This document shows, piece by piece, positions 6,790 to 8,867 of a stretch of DNA of 8,867 nucleotides (the first letter of the stretch is position 1; every line of letters starts with the position of its first letter). The translations under genes and the position numbers were made by a program. Source of the DNA: Halanaerobiales bacterium (GTDB lineage Bacteria; Bacillota_F; Halanaerobiia; Halanaerobiales; DTU029). A model generated the notes under the pieces. The model was not told the origin of the DNA. It ran no database searches and saw nothing but the letters and a program-made list of their open reading frames with translations. Location of the stretch: positions 1 to 8,867 of the forward strand of contig JADQBV010000104.1 of NCBI GenBank assembly GCA_016278415.1, written 5' to 3'.

Positions 6790-6859
6790 GTAAAGTAGTA
6801 ATGGTTATTAATAAAGGTAACTTATTTTATTAGTTAGTTATTTTTTATTATTAAATATC

Positions 6860-6888
6860 GAGTATTGCCATAATCATTGGTAATATTC
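6860..6888 (+). promoter_or_regulatory. Hairpin in the long 5' leader
   Basis: GAGTATTGCC (6860-6869) can pair with GGTAATATTC (6879-6888) over 10 bp, two of them G-U, around a 9-nt loop. It lies midway between the promoter at 6761 and the gene at 6978. No terminator U-run follows. I recognise no riboswitch class. Confidence 0.35.
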
Positions 6889-6977
6889 CTAGACATTTTG
6901 TATTAACTTAAATAAGCTTAAATCTTAATTCTAGACTTAAAATCAATATAACTGATACTTAAACAAGGGGGATTACT

Positions 6978-7463
6978 ATGGATATTTTTGAGTTTGCTGT
7001 AAATTTTGAAAGAGAGAATAGGGATTATTATCTGGAAAGGAGTAAAAATACTGATAATAAGTACTTGAAGTCTTTATTTGAAAAATTAGCGGATGAAGAA
7101 AAAGAACATGAGGAAATTATTAAAGAACTAATATCAGAGAAGAAGATAGAACACGAAGAGTCAGATATTATCGATTCTGCAAAAAATAGCTTTAAAATGA
7201 TTGCAGATGATTTAGGAGATAATATTTTACCTACAGAAGAAGTACATATATATAAGCAAGCGATAGAATTGGAGAGAAAAAGTAAAGATTTTTATTTATC
7301 AAAAGCTGAAGAGAGTAATTTAGATCATGTGAAAAAGACATTTCGTCAACTAGCTGGGGAAGAAGATAAACATCAACAGATTATGGAGAACATCTCTAAA
7401 ATGGTTGATAGGCCTAATACCTGGTTAGAAGATGCCGAATGGTATCATATGGAAGATTATTAA
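6978..7463 (+). CDS. Ferritin-like diiron protein (rubrerythrin family, no rubredoxin domain)
   Basis: This 161-residue, highly acidic helical protein is a four-helix-bundle diiron carboxylate protein of the rubrerythrin/ferritin-like group. Its two halves align without gaps: residues 7-48 against 95-136. Each contains a first helix with E (E11 or E99) in an A-x3-E-R-x3-D-x-Y-L pattern, and a second helix with A-x-E-E-x2-H (E41/H44 and E129/H132). These supply the expected diiron ligands. No CxxC pairs occur, so it lacks the rubredoxin electron-entry domain and would need another donor. The tail RPNTWLEDAEWYHMEDY is typical of this ferritin-like subgroup. The ribosome binding site AAGGGGG precedes ATG 6978. 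Surrounded by superoxide reductase, rubrerythrin and Mn catalase, it most likely reduces peroxide or oxygen; iron storage is an alternative. Confidence 0.82.
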   Translation: MDIFEFAVNFERENRDYYLERSKNTDNKYLKSLFEKLADEEKEHEEIIKELISEKKIEHEESDIIDSAKNSFKMIADDLGDNILPTEEVHIYKQAIELERKSKDFYLSKAEESNLDHVKKTFRQLAGEEDKHQQIMENISKMVDRPNTWLEDAEWYHMEDY

Positions 7464-7571
7464 TTGTTAAACTGTTTGTTTAATATAAATTATAAATAAG
7501 GTATTTGTAATAAATTAGTGAGTATAGTTTGAAAGAACATTATTTTTAAAAAATATAAAGGGAGTGTTTTA

Positions 7572-7955
7572 ATGACTGAGGTAAGAGAACTGTATAAGTG
7601 TAATGTATGTGGTAATGTTGTTGAGATTGTTCATGAAGGACAGCCTGCTTTAGTATGCTGTGATCAAGATATGGACAAATTAATAGCTAAAACTGAAGAT
7701 AAAGGAAATGAGAAACATCTTCCTGTTGTTAGCGAAACAGAAGATGGAGTATTAGTAAAAGTTGGGGATGTTGAACATCCAATGACAGACGATCATTATA
7801 TTAAGTTTATTGAAGTTATGACAGCTGATGGAGTATATAAGAAAGAACTATCACCAGATAAAAAACCAGAAGCAACATTTAATATAGCTTTATCAGAAGT
7901 AAAATCTGTAAGAGAATATTGCACAGTACATGACCTTTGGGAAAATTCATTATAG
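7572..7955 (+). CDS. dfx: Desulfoferrodoxin (superoxide reductase, two-iron type)
   Basis: A 127-residue superoxide reductase, which reduces superoxide to hydrogen peroxide without making oxygen, the anaerobe alternative to superoxide dismutase. The N-terminal desulforedoxin domain has centre I ligands C10, C13, C29 and C30 (YKCNVCGN and VCCDQDM). The catalytic centre II has H49 in NEKHLPV (with the conserved E47-K48 pair that guides superoxide), H69 in VEHPM, H75 in DDHYIKF, and C117 and H120 in EYCTVHDLW. All ligands of a class I enzyme are present and the length is normal for the family. AAGGGAG precedes the start codon. It lies 108 bases after the ferritin-like gene; no clear promoter was seen between them, so cotranscription is possible. 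Confidence 0.96.
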   Translation: MTEVRELYKCNVCGNVVEIVHEGQPALVCCDQDMDKLIAKTEDKGNEKHLPVVSETEDGVLVKVGDVEHPMTDDHYIKFIEVMTADGVYKKELSPDKKPEATFNIALSEVKSVREYCTVHDLWENSL

Positions 7956-8018
7956 AAACTAAAAGAATTGCCGAGAAATTCATGAGTATAGACTAATTAA
8001 TCAATTTATCTATTCAGT

Positions 8019-8059
8019 CTGCTTAGCCATTTTCTGAATGAGAGTTTATGGCTAAGCAG
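8019..8059 (+). terminator. Terminator-like hairpin after dfx
   Basis: CTGCTTAGCCAT (8019-8030) pairs perfectly with ATGGCTAAGCAG (8048-8059) over 12 bp with a 17-nt loop, followed by the U-rich TCTTGTTCCTTAT. It lies 64 bases past the dfx stop and is the most GC-rich stem in the right half. It probably ends the upstream transcript, giving the rubrerythrin gene its own start. Confidence 0.65.
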
Positions 8060-8080
8060 TCTTGTTCCTTATAGAGGTAA

Positions 8081-8109
8081 ATCAACTTAAATTAGATCAA
8101 CTCAAATTA
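8081..8109 (+). repeat. Tandem 15-bp repeat before the rubrerythrin ribosome binding site
   Basis: ATCAACTTAAATTA (8081-8094) recurs as ATCAACTCAAATTA (8096-8109), 13 of 14 bases identical with a 15-bp period. A partial AATTAAAA follows and runs into the AAAAGGAG site. It may be a direct-repeat regulator site or slippage. Confidence 0.5.
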
Positions 8110-8130
8110 AATTAAAAGGAGTGGTCATAT

Positions 8131-8643
8131 ATGAAACCATGGAGATGTCAAATATGTGGAGAAACATATCTAGGGACTGAGGCGGCTGATAGGTGTCCTT
8201 ATTGTGGTGCGCCGGGAAAAAATCTAATATCTGCAGCTGAGTATATTGATTATGGTGTTGTTGATATGTCAGAAGATAGTCGAGAAAATTTGCTACATGC
8301 CCTAGATTTAGAAATGAATAATACTGCATTTTATAAAAAGTGTGCCGATAATGCTGAGAATCAGATATCAAAGGCTATTTTTAAGCGTTTAGGAAAACAA
8401 GAATCTGAACATGCAGAACTCATTGCAGATATGTTAGGAATAGAAGAAGGAGATCTACCAGAAGTTGATATACCAGATAATGATCAGAAGCGTTTTGTAC
8501 AGGCTCATGATCATGAGCAAAAAGCAATTAATTTTTATCTAAATGTAGCAAGGAATGCTCCAGAGACAAGGGTTAGAGAGGTCTTTGCTGCTTTATCTGA
8601 TATTGAATTAGAACATCTTAACATGTCTAATATATATAAGTAA
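8131..8643 (+). CDS. Reverse rubrerythrin (N-terminal rubredoxin domain)
   Basis: A 170-residue rubrerythrin with domain order reversed relative to the classical protein. A rubredoxin-like FeS4 site comes first (C6, C9, C22, C25 in WRCQICGETY and RCPYCGAPG), and the ferritin-like diiron domain follows from about residue 50. Diiron ligands are visible as E61, E91-x2-H94, E129 and E159-x2-H162. Clostridial proteins of this type act as NADH-linked peroxide (and oxygen) reductases via rubredoxin reductase, and are strongly induced by oxygen. That is known of the family; this protein's activity is inferred. The start MKPWRCQICG is family-typical, with AAAAGGAG 9 bases upstream. It lies 175 bases past dfx, beyond a terminator-like hairpin. 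No rubredoxin reductase gene is in the window. Confidence 0.92.
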   Translation: MKPWRCQICGETYLGTEAADRCPYCGAPGKNLISAAEYIDYGVVDMSEDSRENLLHALDLEMNNTAFYKKCADNAENQISKAIFKRLGKQESEHAELIADMLGIEEGDLPEVDIPDNDQKRFVQAHDHEQKAINFYLNVARNAPETRVREVFAALSDIELEHLNMSNIYK

Positions 8644-8648
8644 ACTAA

Positions 8649-8660
8649 AACTTCGAAGTT
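8649..8660. repeat. 12-bp perfect palindrome
   Basis: AACTTCGAAGTT is self-complementary without a loop and begins 6 bases after the rubrerythrin stop codon. With no spacer it is better read as a possible protein-binding site, or chance, than as an RNA hairpin. Confidence 0.3.
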
Positions 8661-8751
8661 AATATTATTGTAAGTAAGTATTAGGAGATAAATTCATTCG
8701 TAGAGTTTTAGTAAGAAGTAAATATATATCAATTAATAGTGTAGGATTGTT

Positions 8752-8810
8752 AATATTAACCGGCTATCATTTTGATGGTCGGTTAAATATTGTTATGGTT
8801 AAATTTTTTT
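8752..8810 (+). terminator. Terminator of the rubrerythrin transcript
   Basis: AACCGGCTATC (8758-8768) pairs with GATGGTCGGTT (8774-8784), two pairs being G-U, around a 5-nt loop. Flanking AATATT on both sides extends the stem with one bulged A. A run of seven T lies at 8804-8810 after a short spacer, so the distance from stem to U-run is longer than ideal. It is the best terminator candidate after the gene. Confidence 0.55.
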
Positions 8811-8856
8811 GAAGGTTTTTTAGTGTTTTTGGGGAATATATATAGATGGAGGAGTG

Positions 8857-8867
8857 ATGATTTTGAG
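8857..8867 (+). CDS. Start of a further gene, cut by the window edge
   Basis: GGAGGAG (8848-8854) is followed by ATG at 8857 and, in the same frame, TTG at 8863. The spacing to the TTG (10 bases from GGAGG) is more normal than to the ATG (4 bases), but both give the same frame. Only three codons are present, so nothing can be said about the product. Confidence 0.45.

Noticed and set aside
8102..8371. Minus-strand frame opposite rubrerythrin
   Set aside because: It is antisense to the rubredoxin and first diiron motifs; no start signal or family resemblance.
1..8867. tRNA, rRNA or CRISPR array
   Set aside because: No T-loop GGTTCRA-type with matching acceptor arms, no rRNA-like conserved blocks and no regularly spaced repeats were seen.

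Overview
The window is AT-rich (A and T dominate every intergenic stretch) and uses strong Gram-positive ribosome binding sites (AAAGGAGGTG-type) and TTGACA/TATACT-type promoters. It carries a full set of anaerobe oxygen-defence proteins: superoxide reductase, a rubrerythrin with its rubredoxin domain at the N-terminus, a second ferritin-like diiron protein and a Mn catalase. This fits a strictly anaerobic, low-GC, clostridial or Halanaerobiales-like bacterium. The genus cannot be fixed from the sequence alone.

Left part (1-1367): the 3' portion of a radical SAM/SPASM peptide-maturase-type gene runs in from the left edge. About 350 bp downstream, after a decayed IS4-like transposase scrap, a 30-codon gene with a near-perfect ribosome binding site encodes a charged leader and a short aromatic tail ending ...FSWINIG. 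A perfect 12-bp hairpin follows directly. This looks like a RiPP maturase plus precursor peptide, and is the most interesting locus here.

Middle-left (1368-3155): about 1.8 kb without an intact gene. It holds an IS1182-type transposase C-terminus broken by stops and one frameshift (1665-2005), then about 1 kb in which I recognise no gene. It ends in two candidate promoters, one overlapped by a perfect palindrome.

Centre (3156-5541): a tight two-gene operon encodes a 12-helix MFS exporter of the DHA3 type and an unusually long regulator. The regulator has an ArsR-type winged helix at its C-terminus behind about 270 residues of unrecognised sequence. An exporter regulated by its partner is the simplest reading.

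Right part (5927-8643): an oxidative-stress island. Mn catalase lies on the minus strand. Divergent from it, on the plus strand, are a ferritin-like protein without a rubredoxin domain, desulfoferrodoxin and a reverse rubrerythrin. Together they can take superoxide to peroxide and peroxide to water. Hairpins separate some of the units, so they are probably several transcripts. A new gene begins at the right edge (8857), cut off after three codons.
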